A DNA stretch of 64,000 nt from Ephemerocybe angulata (taxonomy: Eukaryota; Basidiomycota; Agaricomycetes; Agaricales; Psathyrellaceae). The position numbers were made by a program, and so were the translations under genes. The notes beneath the pieces are model-generated. The model worked only from the letters and a program-made list of their open reading frames with translations, made no database searches and was not told where the DNA came from. Location: contig JAACJK010000058.1 in NCBI GenBank assembly GCA_013368325.1, forward strand, positions 1,104,178 through 1,168,177, given 5' to 3'. Shown here piece by piece: positions 45,598 to 57,065 of this stretch; the first letter of the stretch is position 1; each line of letters starts with the position of its first letter.

Positions 45598-46581
45598 ATG
45601 GCACTCTACACCGACGGAACTGTTCCTTTCCTGGTCGACGGAGAAGAGTTCAAGACATACTATCGGATCTACGGATCATTGTCGGATACATCCCTCCCTC
45701 CCCTCATCGCCCTTCATGGTGGGCCTGGAATCGTCAGCTACTATCTCTCCCCTCTCTCCAAATTGTTCGAGAGGAACGAGCGCCAGCCCGTCGTCCTCTA
45801 CGACCAAGTCGGCAATGGGAGATCTTCTCACTTCCCGGAAAAGGGGGCCGAGTTCATCACAATCAAACTCTACGTCGATGAGCTCGCTAACCTTATCGAC
45901 AAGCTCGACCTCAAAGAGTACCACATCCTCGGGCACAGCTTTGGAGGGTGTCTCGGAGCCGAATTCGAGGCCGAAAGGCACCCAGCTGGGTTGAAGAGCC
46001 TTATCCTGACGAATACCCTGGTCGACATGCGTTTATTCTATCAAAGTCACGCCGAGAGGCTTGCGACCTTCGAGAACGCGGAGGAGCTGAAGCAGGCCTT
46101 TGCGAAGGGGGCTTCTGATCCGAAGGCGTATCGGGAGGCGCTCAACACCTTCAACGAGCGCTGGTCTCTTAGACATTTCAAGGAGCGACCACTCCCCGAC
46201 GATATAGACCCTTTCGTTTGGCTGTTTGGTGATGAGGAGAAGGGAATTAAAGGTGATCGCACAGTTGTCGACAAGATGTACGTTCAGTTTACCTCCGCTT
46301 GGAGTAACTGCTAATCTCATTGGTAACCTACCAGGGTCGAAGATAAGAAATGGTCAATCGTGGGCCGCATTCACCTCATCAAGGTTCCCGTCCTCCTCAT
46401 CACCGCGACCGACGATATGATCCAGAGCTACGCTGCTGAACCATTTTTCTGGGAAGCCCAGAAGGTCAAGTGGATCAACTTGGAGCACTCGAGCCATTTA
46501 CCGTTCTGGGAGGAGCCGGAGAACTATATGCGGATTGTAGGGGAATGGCTGGAGAATGTCGCTGTCTCCGAGGTAAAGTAG
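45598..46581 (+). CDS. Prolyl-aminopeptidase-like alpha/beta hydrolase (S33)
   Basis: Two exons, 45598-46277 and 46335-46581, encode about 308 aa with a full alpha/beta hydrolase core. The oxyanion motif HGGPG (near residue 40) and YDQVGNGRS are typical of proline iminopeptidases. The nucleophile elbow is GHSFGG (near 122), the acid lies in ITATDD and the catalytic His in HSSHLPFWEEP. A lid with charged helices sits between. No signal peptide, so a cytosolic enzyme. The family removes N-terminal proline or related residues from peptides, or hydrolyses small esters and amides. It could serve the neighbouring UstYa-like locus; this is inference. Confidence 0.9.
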
Positions 46582-47418
46582 GTCGGTATGTACTTGTCCC
46601 GCAAAACAGCAATTACTATACGACGAGAATCGGTGGATACCTTTAAAAATACCCTAAACGACGCCCGTCAGGCCCGATGAGATACTTCTAAATTCGAACC
46701 TGTAAACGATTATTTTGAACAAATCGTTTTGTCTACAGCGGGCCTCCTTATCACCTTTCGATGCTATAACCAATCTCCACTTGCTTCTCAACTTCGCTCG
46801 TACCTGCTAATAGAAGAACATTTCGCCGGGCTCCATTATGATAACCATTCCTATGCTTCGGCGATGGTTGGTATTGAGTCTTATGAGCGCCCCCCGAGTC
46901 GTGTGCGAGAAAGGCAGTCGGATTATGTAGGTTCATTGAAAGATTTAGCGAGAAAGGGCCATGTCAATCATATTGCGATTATCGAGCCCTGTGAGCGCTC
47001 GTCCTGAAGGGCGATGAGGATATTCGTGTAGGAGGATGATCCGTGATTCTCTCACCATGGTGTCTCCAGGGCAATGTTGATCGCCTCCACCCAACCTCAG
47101 CGGTTTGTACTAATATAGAACTTGTAAACAATCTACACGCTATATTCCTCAAAGACTTTGCTCCGCATCTCGTGGATTACTCGGAAGACTTGGGACAAAC
47201 ACTGAGGGTGCTTCCGCGTGTCTACGGTGGGGATATCGGACACCGAGAAGATACGAGCGCCTCATCATAACTCGTGGTTCCAACTACGCGCTTGGGCCCT
47301 ACACCGCCATTGTATTACAGTATAAATCTTGGCGAGTACGTGGGATGGGAGCACAGTACTCCGGTCATCTAGCCAAATCTCCAACTTTCTCGCCACACTC
47401 CTTGAAAGGCTCCTGATG
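46582..47418. other. Intergenic, no gene seen
   Basis: No recognisable coding or RNA feature between the hydrolase gene and a LINE fragment. Confidence 0.4.
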
Positions 47419-47696
47419 TCACGCTTCTCCAGAAGAAGGTCGATTACACTGAGATCGAGTACTTTGCCGAGCAGGCTTTCCTGGAGCTGAATGTGTCCAA
47501 GACAAAGTCCGTTCTCTTCGGTGCTAGAGGTCCCCCCCTCAACAACCTCACTCTTCGTAACGGGGAAGCAGATATTGAATTCGTCTCGAAATATCGCTAT
47601 GGTGGGGTATTCTTCTCTGCCAAAGTAGGCTCTGACCTCTTCCTCCCTCATTACCAGCCGATAGTGTCGAAATATTGCACTACCTGCTTCGACTGA
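47419..47696 (+). pseudogene. Fragment of a LINE-type reverse transcriptase
   Basis: A ~90-codon stretch reads LLQKKVDYTEIEYFAEQAF, then LELNVSKTKSVLFGARGP, FVSKYRYGGVFFSAKVG and LFLPHY. This is the region after the catalytic motif in non-LTR retrotransposon RTs (N-x-SKTK-x-x-x-FG, then YRYVGVxFS). The YADD motif and the rest of the RT and endonuclease are absent, so it is a short dead fragment at the edge of the KDZ-like element. Confidence 0.7.
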
Positions 47697-48342
47697 TGAC
47701 GGGAGTGTGGTGCACCTTCGGCTTTGAATAATTTGGCAGAGAAGGGAGGCCCGCGGTGCATGGAAGTGGTGTATGATCCTAATCAGGACCTTTTCCCCGT
47801 GGTGGTTGTGATGAACTCGTCATCAGGCGGGATTTATAACTGATCATCCCGCCATCCCGCCCTCACCTTGATCCCAACTACTTCTAGTGCACAGACCTAA
47901 ATGGGAGTAAGGGTATCTGGCAGAGAAGTGGACTAATCGAGGACAGCGAAGATGAGATCGGCTGCTCGCTGCCCTAAATAGATAGGGGTAAAGCCATGGC
48001 ATGGTGCATGGGCGTGATGCACTGCGTCGACATATGTACCCCCTAATTATGATACACCATTTTCACTTTGATGCACTATACCGGAATGTTTTGTATGCAC
48101 TACGGAATGGTGTATTCCATAAATAAATTCTGCAGTTCACTGGAAATCTGTTCCAAACCCTGTGCTTCCTGCGCAGGCCCATGGCCACTGTTTCACTAGT
48201 TTTTGGACCTGATGCACGAGTGAGACAGGGAACATACGATTCACCCGGTCCAAGAACGGCACTATGACCTGCTAATTGCTGACCGCCCAAGCTTACGTGT
48301 GCTCCAAGAAACCCCAGTGCGTACATAATATATCCATGGGGG

Positions 48343-48420
48343 TAAACTGTACCGCTGGGTTGGCCCAACGGTAACGAGCTCTTTTTCGCCTCGCGAATGA
48401 GCTGGTTCGACCCCCGCTTG
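48343..48420 (+). other. tRNA-like segment with pol III A and B boxes (SINE or tRNA relic)
   Basis: TGGCCCAACGG (A box, 48361-48371) and GGTTCGACCCC (B box, 48404-48414) are spaced as in a tRNA gene. A D-arm-like CAACGGTAAC lies between them. The acceptor and T stems do not pair well, so a working tRNA is unlikely. Confidence 0.4.
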
Positions 48421-48589
48421 TGTCTACTTTTTACATATGTATATATTTTATTACCCGCCGCTGGTATCTTACAAAACGGTCTTTGGCATGTGGCTTTCCA
48501 TTGTTCAGAGTACATAGCGCGATCCATTTATTTTGTGCTCCGATCCATTCATATTGTGCTCGCACTTCGACAATAAACCTGAACGTCCA

Positions 48590-49470
48590 TACACCATGAT
48601 GCACCATTGGACTTGGAATTACTCAGGCCGATGTCCATACACCACACGATGCACCGTTGGACTTTGCAATATGAACGCCGACAGGCTGGGGTCGCTGCAG
48701 CTCCAGGCGTGACGCTACAGCGGTATCCTCTCGCGGGGGCAATGAACGACGCATATTGAGGCCAAACGAATACTGGGGTGCAAGAGACTTTCAAGAACGT
48801 CCCAAAGCAACACAAGATCCGGCGAGTCTTAGGGACTGTTTAGGCTGGGGACTTGTCGTTAGAATGGGAATTGCGCTGTGAACTCTGCGCCGGTGTCCCG
48901 CACTAACCAGGCAATAGACGAACATTTATCATACGCCACGGACACCACGCCCGTGCACCACGCACGACCAAGTCCCACAAACTACGCCTGACGCACTATA
49001 CACTACTACCCACGTACAACGCACCGACCAACCTCCATACACCACGGGCACCCCGCGCGTGCACCACGCACGACCAAGTCCCACAAACTACGCCTGACGC
49101 ACTATACACTACTACCCACATACAACGCACCGACCACGGTCCATACACCACGGGCACCCCGCGCGTGCACCACGCACGACCAAGTCCCACAAACTACGCC
49201 CGACGCACTATACACTACAAGCCACATACAACGCACCGACCACGGTCTATACACCACGGACGACAAACACAACGCGACACACCATGCGCCACGCCTAGCA
49301 CCACGGACGGCACAAGCACTACAGGGGGATAGACTACTGGTCATTTGACACACCGCAGACCGCGCACAACATGATGCACCAAGTTGCACTATACATCACC
49401 TGCCTCGTGCGGTGCATTACAGGGACCCCCAGAGACGATACTCAGCCCATACACCACGGACGATGGATCC
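48590..49470. repeat. Left subterminal repeat block of the KDZ-like element
   Basis: Many copies of CACCACGG, ATACACCACGG and TGCACCACGCAC on the plus strand, including a 106-bp tandem array. The same motif is found in opposite orientation at 62.9-64.0 kb. Confidence 0.7.
48937..49262. repeat. 106-bp tandem repeat, three copies
   Basis: The phrase GCACCACGCACGACCAAGTC starts at about 48955, 49061 and 49167, i.e. every 106 bp. Copies differ by a few bases. Confidence 0.92.
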
Positions 49471-50238
49471 GCGACGCAGCATGTACCAAGTCACCACCCT
49501 ACTGAGGGCGAGAAGTCCCCTCTCTTTCTGTGACGTCTCTGTTGCACCAGTTGGCCGGACTTATTCGAAACACAGAGAGTACCACAATGAAAAAAAAAAA
49601 ACATGATCTGACTAACCTCTGCCAAACCTCCGCTTGAACTTAGCTGCAGGAATTTTTCATGTGCACACATTTTCCATTGAATATGTGGGCACGGGAAAGG
49701 TATTTACAATACAGGCGACAGGGCAACACAAGGGCACGTATACAGAGAATGAACACGAGGCAAACACATGTACAGTCCTCGATTTACAGAAAGGTCTAAG
49801 TCCATGGGGGAAAGGAAAATGCGACGTAACAGGCAGCAAGCTGCATGAGGACGGTAACCAGATCGAGAGGAAGGATCAGAAAGAATTGAGTGGGGAGGGG
49901 AGTGGGGGATGGAAAGTCAGAATGTCCGAATCGTGGAGAGGGGAGTGGGGGATGGAAAGACAGAATGTCCGAATCACAATGAGAGCGTGGAACAGGGTAT
50001 GGATCGAAAGGTAACACAGAATGAGACGATGAGTCATAACAGGCAGAGTGAACAAAAAGGGTCAGGAAAATCTTTTGGAGTAGGGTCAGGGACGCCTCGT
50101 GCGGAGGATGCGGAAGAGGTGAAGGAAAGGATCACGTAAAGACTGTGGTTGTCGCATCACCAGGATACAACAGAGTGGATCATCGACATCAACGTCGGGA
50201 CCTAACAAAGACTAAGAGTTGAGTAATCGTCCAGAGGT
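49471..50238. other. Intergenic inside the KDZ-like element
   Basis: A poly-A run (49587-49600) and a G-rich part with duplicated phrases (GAGTGGGGGATGGAAAG twice at ~49900). No gene seen. Confidence 0.4.
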
Positions 50239-53200
50239 CTAAGCCAAATACAATCTACTGGGAAACACACACCTTTTAGACCGAGATTCTGAAGTAGAAG
50301 GGGGCGGGATGTTCTCATCGGCAGATCGCTTCACGCCACGGTAGGGATTGGTTGCGATGAGCGTGTCAAAGCACTTGCTCACGTCCTCAACCAAACCCTT
50401 CCAACTGTCGCGTGAGTCGTCTCTATATAACTCAGGGCCTGGAGCAGCTGCCCGACCCCACCATAACATGAGCATCATGAGAGACACCGTTCCACTCGGA
50501 CCCGATCTTCGAACGTAAGTCCATGCATCGGATACGGGGAGGGGATCGTCGTAGATGGGGGCTGGTAGAATGCCGTCGGAAGCACGAAAAAGGGGCTGAA
50601 AGGACTTCCACCATCGCATGATCGCTATGCCGATGTCGGAGGGGTCGTCGATGAAGGGCGGTCGTGCGTGATTACGTGCTCCATGCGAACCCTTGGCTGT
50701 CCATTTAGCCCACTCTTCAGGTCGGTCCCTCACCGGCAGTGCTCCCTGAAAGGATGAGGATGGTCAGAAGTAACTCTACAATGAGGCATTAAGTCGACTA
50801 TACCTTCGCATGAGCACCGAAACCAAGACCTCGTTCCAGTGTGTCCCACTTCCCGACAAGGTTACCCCACACAGCACCAAGGTTAGTATCACTCAAGTCA
50901 GCCATCGCTGCCGTGTACCATCCAGGGTCGCCGGGAGGGGCAGCCAGGTTCTTCGCCACAGGCGCAGAGTAGAAGAGGGTGTTGGTCCCAATTTGCTGCA
51001 GTCTCTCTCGAGTTAAAGAGGGGGCGGGCATTCTCTTGGATCGACGAACGCCACCCACTCCCGCGGAGCTAGGATCAGGCACTTGAGAGGGGGCATGACT
51101 CACAGCGTTTGAGTGGATAGCCGTCGACTCCTGCGCAGCCGACGGACCCTCTAAGTTGGCAGGCTGATCGGCTGATGACTCGGCAGAAGTCGAAATGTTA
51201 GACGAAGGTGTTGCCTGTGTGTTCGAGATGGAATCTGGGACTGGCAGAGGCTCTTGAGGCCGAGGACTAGGATCGATGATCACACGCGAAGAAGGAGAGC
51301 TAGGCTCGAGATCGGTGGGCAGAGTGGAAGTTGAATTGGGCGACCGAACACCAGACGCCGATATCGCCTCGAGGGTGGCCTGGGAGGAAGGTGGAGTGGA
51401 GATGATTGAGTGTGCAGGCGAAGTGACGTTGGGGAGCCGAGATTCAGAGGACGAATTCAGCTCAACGCCGGGTTGAGAAGAATTCGGAATGGAGGTGGAA
51501 GCAGTGGAGCACGTGGGCGAAGCGACTGGTGACTGGGGCGGCAGATTTCCAGATGTTAACTTAGGCTCGAACCCAGGATTAGAAGACTGAGAAGAATGCG
51601 GGAGGGGGGTGGAAGCAGCGGAGTGCGCGGGAGAAGCGATGGAAGGCTGAGAAGAGGGCGGAAGGGAGGTCAGAGCTGTGGAGCGCGCGGGTGAAGTGAC
51701 GGTTGACAGGGATTGCGGACTTCCAGATGTTGACTTAGGCTCGAACCCGCGCTGAGAAGGCTGAGAAGGGGGCGGGAGGGAGGTAAAAGTGGTGGAGTGC
51801 GCGGGCGGAGCGACGGTTGCAAAGGGGGACCGAATTACAGATGTTGCACTAAGCCCAAATTCAGGCTGAGAAGAAGGCGGGATGGAGGTGGAAGCAGCAG
51901 AGCGCATGGGTGAAGCGACCGTTGGCTCCACTGGAGGCTGTGACATGTCGAAATTGTGGGTAGGAAAGAAGGGAGGAGAGGATTCTAGCATACCCGGCGC
52001 GAAGGTAGGCGCGGATGTGGCTGCTGCGTGGCAAGTGAGCGGGATGTCATCTGTCAAATTCACGTCGAGAAAGTTTGAGCCAGTGTTCAAGTGTGATTCG
52101 GATAGAGGTGGGGTTCCGTTTGGACCCAAGGAAATTTTGGACAAGTCAGACCAATCTAGCGATACATGAGCGAAACCCATATTCAAATAACATGAGGGCA
52201 CTTACATTCTGCACCGGTAAGGGACTCGAGCGGTCCAGAGAATGTAGGATACGAGGTTGAGAGCCCCGAAGTCCAGGAACGACCCCCAGTTTGATCCGTA
52301 CTGATAGCAGAAAGCAGGTGTCGCGGAATTCGAGGCGGACTGGGCAAGCGCAGAGAAGGCCCGTTTGGGGAATGAGAGCATCCATGTTCATTCGAAGGAA
52401 GGAGATCGTTACCCGCGGAAGGGCTAGAATAAGAAATACTGTCGTTCTCTGAAGCCTTAGATCCATCCTCGCAGGGGAGACTAGTACCAGCGGATGAGCT
52501 CAAAATAGACAGGTCATCGGATTCAGAAGACCCCGATGTCACTGAGGAAGCTGAGGTCGGCGAAGCGCGAGCGGAATTTGCTGTTGCCGTGCTTTTACCT
52601 GGTAACGATAAGTTCAGTCCGCAGGCTTGGAACAGAGGGATCCAAATACGTACTCTGCTGTGGATCTGGATCTCCCGATTGCAGAGAAGCTGGCTCAGAC
52701 ACTGCACAGTGGTCGAGTCAGAGGAGAGATATGCGAAACCACCGAGAGTCAACGTACCAAATACGTGGCGTTTCGCAAAGCGAGCGACCGCCTCAACATA
52801 CAGTCTATCATGGTCAACCCAAGAAGACGAGAACAAAGGGGTGTCATCCTTGTCACCGAATTGAAGGCTAGACAATGCGAGAAACATATGGTAAGCTAAG
52901 TGGATATCATTGAAAAAAAGCGGACACATACGTCCATGCCGAGATCTTCCCACTAGAGTCCGGGACCGGCCCGACAAGGGTGACAAGAGCCATCAAACCA
53001 GCTTTACGAACCGGAGGATCAACGACGGCTTTCAGAATTGCAGGGAGGAGATTGATATGTCTATGCACATGTTAGAGTACCGGCCAAAAATTAAATTGAA
53101 TCGACATGCCTTTGTCGATCCTTGGGAGAAAGCTCAACTTCGTCGTCATTGTCCTTCTGATTGCCCATCAAATCGACATAGTCGTCCACCGCTTTCAGCT

Positions 53201-53747
53201 TGTCATCCGTCGCTTTGGAATAGAGCTCCTGGCAGACGCCATGCCAAAGCTTGAGCTTTTTCTTACCAGTAATACCCAGCTCTTCACATCGCACATCGAC
53301 AGCTGCGCGAACTTCGTCGGGATACAACTTTGAATATGCTTCATACGCCTTGGGGCCCCGAGTGCGGGGAGAGTAGATCGCCTTGAGGACCTTGGCAGGA
53401 ACGGTCACGGCTACTTTCCTGCTCCGGGCATTACACCTCCACCTGTACCAGTCTCGAAGACGCTGCTCCGGTGTGAGCTTCAATATGAATCTAAACCCAG
53501 ATAGCCTACTCACCGCCTGGAGCTTCTCGAGCCTATTTCTGTAGGTGGCTAATTGCTCGTCGTTTAGATCGTTGACTTCATATCCAGGGAATAGTTCGTC
53601 GATAAGGGGATTTTCACTGAGATAACGAGCGTAGACCATCGTCCAGAATGGCTTGTAGTGGCGGGTGATCTGGCATTTCTCATACTCAGGGAGTAGACAA
53701 GTAAGGAGTTTGAGTTGGGCTGGAGAAGCCCAGCCTGCAGGTGCCAT
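50239..53747 (-). CDS. Large transposon-associated protein, Ser/Pro-rich
   Basis: Several exons from the ATG at 53747. N-terminal ~200 residues start MAPAGWASPAQLKLLTCLLPEY, then helical, basic stretches (RDWYRWRCNARSRK). A segment with DPPVRKAGLMALVTLVGPVP and YHMFLALSSLQF follows. The middle (50.9-52.5 kb) is Ser/Pro-rich with imperfect repeats of an AHSTASTSLPPSSQPGFEP-like unit. The C-terminus has GWYTAAMADLSDTNLGAVWGNLVGKWDTLERGLGFG, then RPEEWAKW and WWKSFQPLFR. From memory, proteins with a PAGWA-type start and a WW-x-x-LQP end occur in many copies in mushroom genomes; no function is known to me. Some joins are uncertain. Divergent partner: the gene at 54090. Confidence 0.65.
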
Positions 53748-54089
53748 TGCAAAAGTGGGGATTGGAGAGTTCAAAATCGTATAGACCTTGCACTACTTGA
53801 ATAATTTGAAGTCCCCTCACACCATGATGACTTCAATCGCATATGGATAAGCACATCCTTAACGGAACATACATGCCCTACGAGGACTATTCGCGTCCGA
53901 CAATCCAAAGTCTAGCTAGTAGTGTCAAATTTGCGCCTTCGAAAGCATATCTCAGTGTATCTCAGAGTAAACAGATATCAATACAGGGCGGATATCTATA
54001 AAGTCCTTCTTAGTAGCGTACATCCTGTCCAACACTATATCCGCCCTCCCATAGTCGAACCTAGCAACCATCCCTCCGTCTTCTATTCT
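53748..54089. promoter_or_regulatory. Divergent promoter region
   Basis: 342 bp between the ATGs of two divergently transcribed genes inside the KDZ-like element. No clear TATA box; the element's two larger genes probably share it. Confidence 0.4.
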
Positions 54090-55346
54090 ATGGCCAACGA
54101 GTCTAACACCAACAAGGAGAGGAGCACGGGCCGCGGCCTGCGGCTCTCTTTGCCGATGAGAGACATGCTGACCTCGATGATTCGCGCCATTGATCTGCGT
54201 AGGTACTCCACTGCTCACACTAGAATACTCAATCTAACCAATACAACTAGGTCGCCTTATGATCAATGCCGCCGCTCAGCAAGAGTACGAGTACCGTAAG
54301 CTTCTCTTCTCTCCTAGCTCTTCTTCTCTCTCCTCCGCTCAGTTGCTTCTTTCGGTTCCTTCTTTTCATTATGTGCATATTTGACCAATCTCCGCATTAG
54401 ATCCTGAGACCTGTAATGTGTGTGAGGGCGCTGGGTTTTTGATGGTTCCAAACGCGCCTCCTCCGTCCGACTCAGAGGACGAGTCTGATGTCGAGGTGAA
54501 CGCAGAGGAAGATGATGATGTGAAAGTTGAGGACGACGGGGGAATCATTTCAAGCCTTGTGACTCATGGTGCGTATAGCTCGAGTCATTTCCAGAAGCTC
54601 GGTGCTCATTTCATGGTCTTCCCTACTCAGGCGCGCTTCCCGCGCTTCCTTCCGCGCAGACTAGTGGCGCTAGTGCTTCGATTCTCCCAGGCTCCGCTGG
54701 AGCCGCGCCCCCTGCCGCGGCCGCCACCGTCCCAAACATCGCCGCACTCACCATTTCTCCCACTCCAGCTACCTCTGCCCCAGCCATTGTCACGGGCACC
54801 AATGCCACTGCTGTCCCTGCCCCTATCGCTATACCCGTGGTTGGAGCTGTTCCCCCTGCTGCTCAAGCTGCAGCCCCCGTCGCCCCTAACGTCCCGACCA
54901 GCGCCGTCGCCGCTCTCACTGGGGTCGTCACTGCTGCTGCTGGCCTGGGTCCCTACCCTATCTCCACGGTGATCCCCGGGTTCCACTCCCTTGGTCCGAA
55001 CAGTGCAACCCCTCAGACCCCGCCCCAGCCCTTGAACGCCGTCTTCACTGGGTATGGAGGTAAGTCTTCTACTACGGCTTCTGCTTCTAAAGATCTAATT
55101 TGTTCTCTCCAAATAGAAGAGCGTTACTATGCGATTACCAAGGGTGTTCGTGTTGGAATATACGGAGGATGGTAAGTCGAACTTCTATTAATTTGCTTCT
55201 ATATGGCTGGACATTCCCGCAGGCAGAACACCTCGCCCTACGTAACCGGAGTGGCATCGGCCAGCTTCAGCCGCCATCGCAGCCTCGAGGCTGCCTTCCA
55301 GGCGTACGAGGTGGCTTTCAACCGGGGCATTGTGGCTTACGTCTAG
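54090..55346 (+). CDS. RNase H1 N-terminal (hybrid-binding) domain-like protein
   Basis: Six exons, each joined by clear GT-AG introns, from the ATG at 54090 to a TAG at 55344-55346. N-terminal helix (GLRLSLPMRDMLTSMIRAID, then RLMINAAAQQEYEYHPETCNVC), an acidic segment, and a long Ala/Pro/Thr-rich linker. The C-terminal ~55 residues read ERYYAITKGVRVGIYGGW, QNTSPYVTGVASASFSRHRS, LEAAFQAYEVAF, which matches the fold of the RNase H1 N-terminal domain (viroplasmin-like), which binds RNA-DNA hybrids. No RNase H catalytic domain follows. A role in binding nucleic acid of the element is possible. The start is supported by the divergent arrangement. Confidence 0.8.
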
Positions 55347-56477
55347 AATCGCAATTCTCGGGACTTGAAGGACTTTGCTCGACTATGTGTTTTGCTGTGC
55401 GACTCGTACTTGTACTTTTGCTACCCCCGTGCCAATATATACATATGTGTGTGTCTCCGACGTTATGAGTATCGCAAGGCACATTTTATTGAGTTTTTGG
55501 ATGAGATATTCGAGGTTCTGGGATTTAGGCGCCCGTTCGGCATCCTATCTCGGCAGCGATGACATTGGGACTCCGCAGCCGGCAATAACCGAGGTCAGAG
55601 GACTTAGCGATTTCTCAGGTTTGGAGGAGCAGACAAGGGATCAGCAGGCATAATATAGCGTTATACTGTAAAGTAAAACCTTCAAATGGTGATTGAAGCC
55701 CAATTCATGTCTGTAAGGATGTTTCTCAACGCGTCCGTTGAGCAGAACTCGAGAGACTAACAGACAAGAGGTCATGTTCGCGACTTTGGGATCTCGGCAA
55801 TACCATGGGCTCGAGATGGGATTGGGGACTACGTTGGCTGTATTTGCTGGGCTCTGGGATGTAGCTGAGAACCACCATGCCATTTATTTCATTCAAGGTG
55901 CATCGTGCAGTCGAGAGGGCACCGGTTAAGCTCGCGTGAATCGCAGGACGCCAACATATGGGTTTCGGAGCATCCAAGTGGTCGCACGAGTCATTGCTTG
56001 GCCTTATCATCTTCAAGAGGTCAGTTCAACGATATTCTATAGTTTTGTAACCTATATATATAGTTATATTTGACCCGCATACAAAAGGTCGACATTCCAA
56101 TCGAGTTGACTATGGGCATTTCAAGTCGAATCGTTGCATTTCTTAGTGATGCTATAAATATCATTTCCTGGACATTGATGTATACCTAATTCAAACATAT
56201 GCGCAATCGATATATTTTGCGACCGATAAGACTGTTATCGCACAACGGGATGCCATGGAATATCAATATCTATGTTTGCGCGAAACTCAGAGAACCCGTT
56301 TGTACATCGCGATTGGCTCGCACGCCATCCAAATCGGGAAACATCAGATTTGGGATCGGGGATGGATATATTTGGCAATCCCTGTCGTCCTTCTTTAGAT
56401 CCAATATTTAACTCGACCTGGGGAATGCGTACAACTCCAGATCCTCTTGCTACCCAACCTCACACCTCATATCCAAC
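55347..56477. other. Stretch inside the KDZ-like element, no clear gene
   Basis: A minus-strand open frame (55726-56016) with CWRPAIHASLTGAL and similar phrases is unrecognised. Plus-strand frame 56272-56580 overlaps the start of the next gene. Confidence 0.35.
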
Positions 56478-57065
56478 ATGCCATTGGCCTCCAGTTAGTC
56501 GTTTCCCAGTCTTCATTTTTTCCCCTCTCACCCTACGTCCCCCTAGGCCTTGCCTTAGCCATCACCGCTCTGCTAGATGAAGGCTGGTCCGCGGTATGTG
56601 TCGCCGACTTCATAGTCGGCGCCATCGGATACAACGAGACTTTGTTAGCACGAGGGTCAACCGAGATCCACTGGCGCGTGTTCTGGAACCGTTGGCTCCT
56701 AGTCCGCGCTCTCCCTGCCACACCCCCAAACACTGACCGCGCTCTCTTTGAGATGGCATACCGCGATGTGAGTCGTCGTTATTGTCCATTTTTCCCTACT
56801 TACACAGTTCCAAAAGCGCGTCATCCACTCCTCGCTCAGGCTCGCCATCCGTTCGCGCAGGTCGGGCGTCCCCTCCATCGTCGACGCCACCTCTTCCCAA
56901 CGAGGCCTTGTCAGGCTCCGCGCGTGTCTGCGCAAGATCGTGTTCAGCGGCGAGTTCGACTTCGACCGCTACCTCAACCGCACTGTGTCGATGTCCGACG
57001 CCCCCCTCTTCGAAACCCTCTACGGGCCTCAGGCCTCCCGCCGTGTTCGTCGTAGCCAGCGCTAA
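56478..57065 (+). CDS. Uncharacterised small protein
   Basis: Exons 56478-56493, 56547-56767 and 56808-57065 join to about 164 aa. It holds LALAITALLDEGWSAVCVADFIVGAIG, WNRWLLVRALPATPPN, FQKRVIHSSLRLAIRSRR, LVRLRACLRKIVFSGEFDFDRYL and a basic C-terminus (RRVRRSQR). The intron at 56768-56807 is only 40 bp but keeps the frame. The 5' end is uncertain; a longer first exon in another frame is possible. I do not recognise the family. Confidence 0.5.

Noticed and set aside
46729..47270. Small open frames between the hydrolase and the LINE fragment
   Set aside because: No motif; frames are short and overlap on both strands.
48063..48527. Minus-strand open frame of 154 codons
   Set aside because: Covers the tRNA-like segment and repeat DNA; no family signs.
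48937..49262. CRISPR array
   Set aside because: Units are 106 bp, joined head to tail without unique spacers, in a eukaryotic genome.
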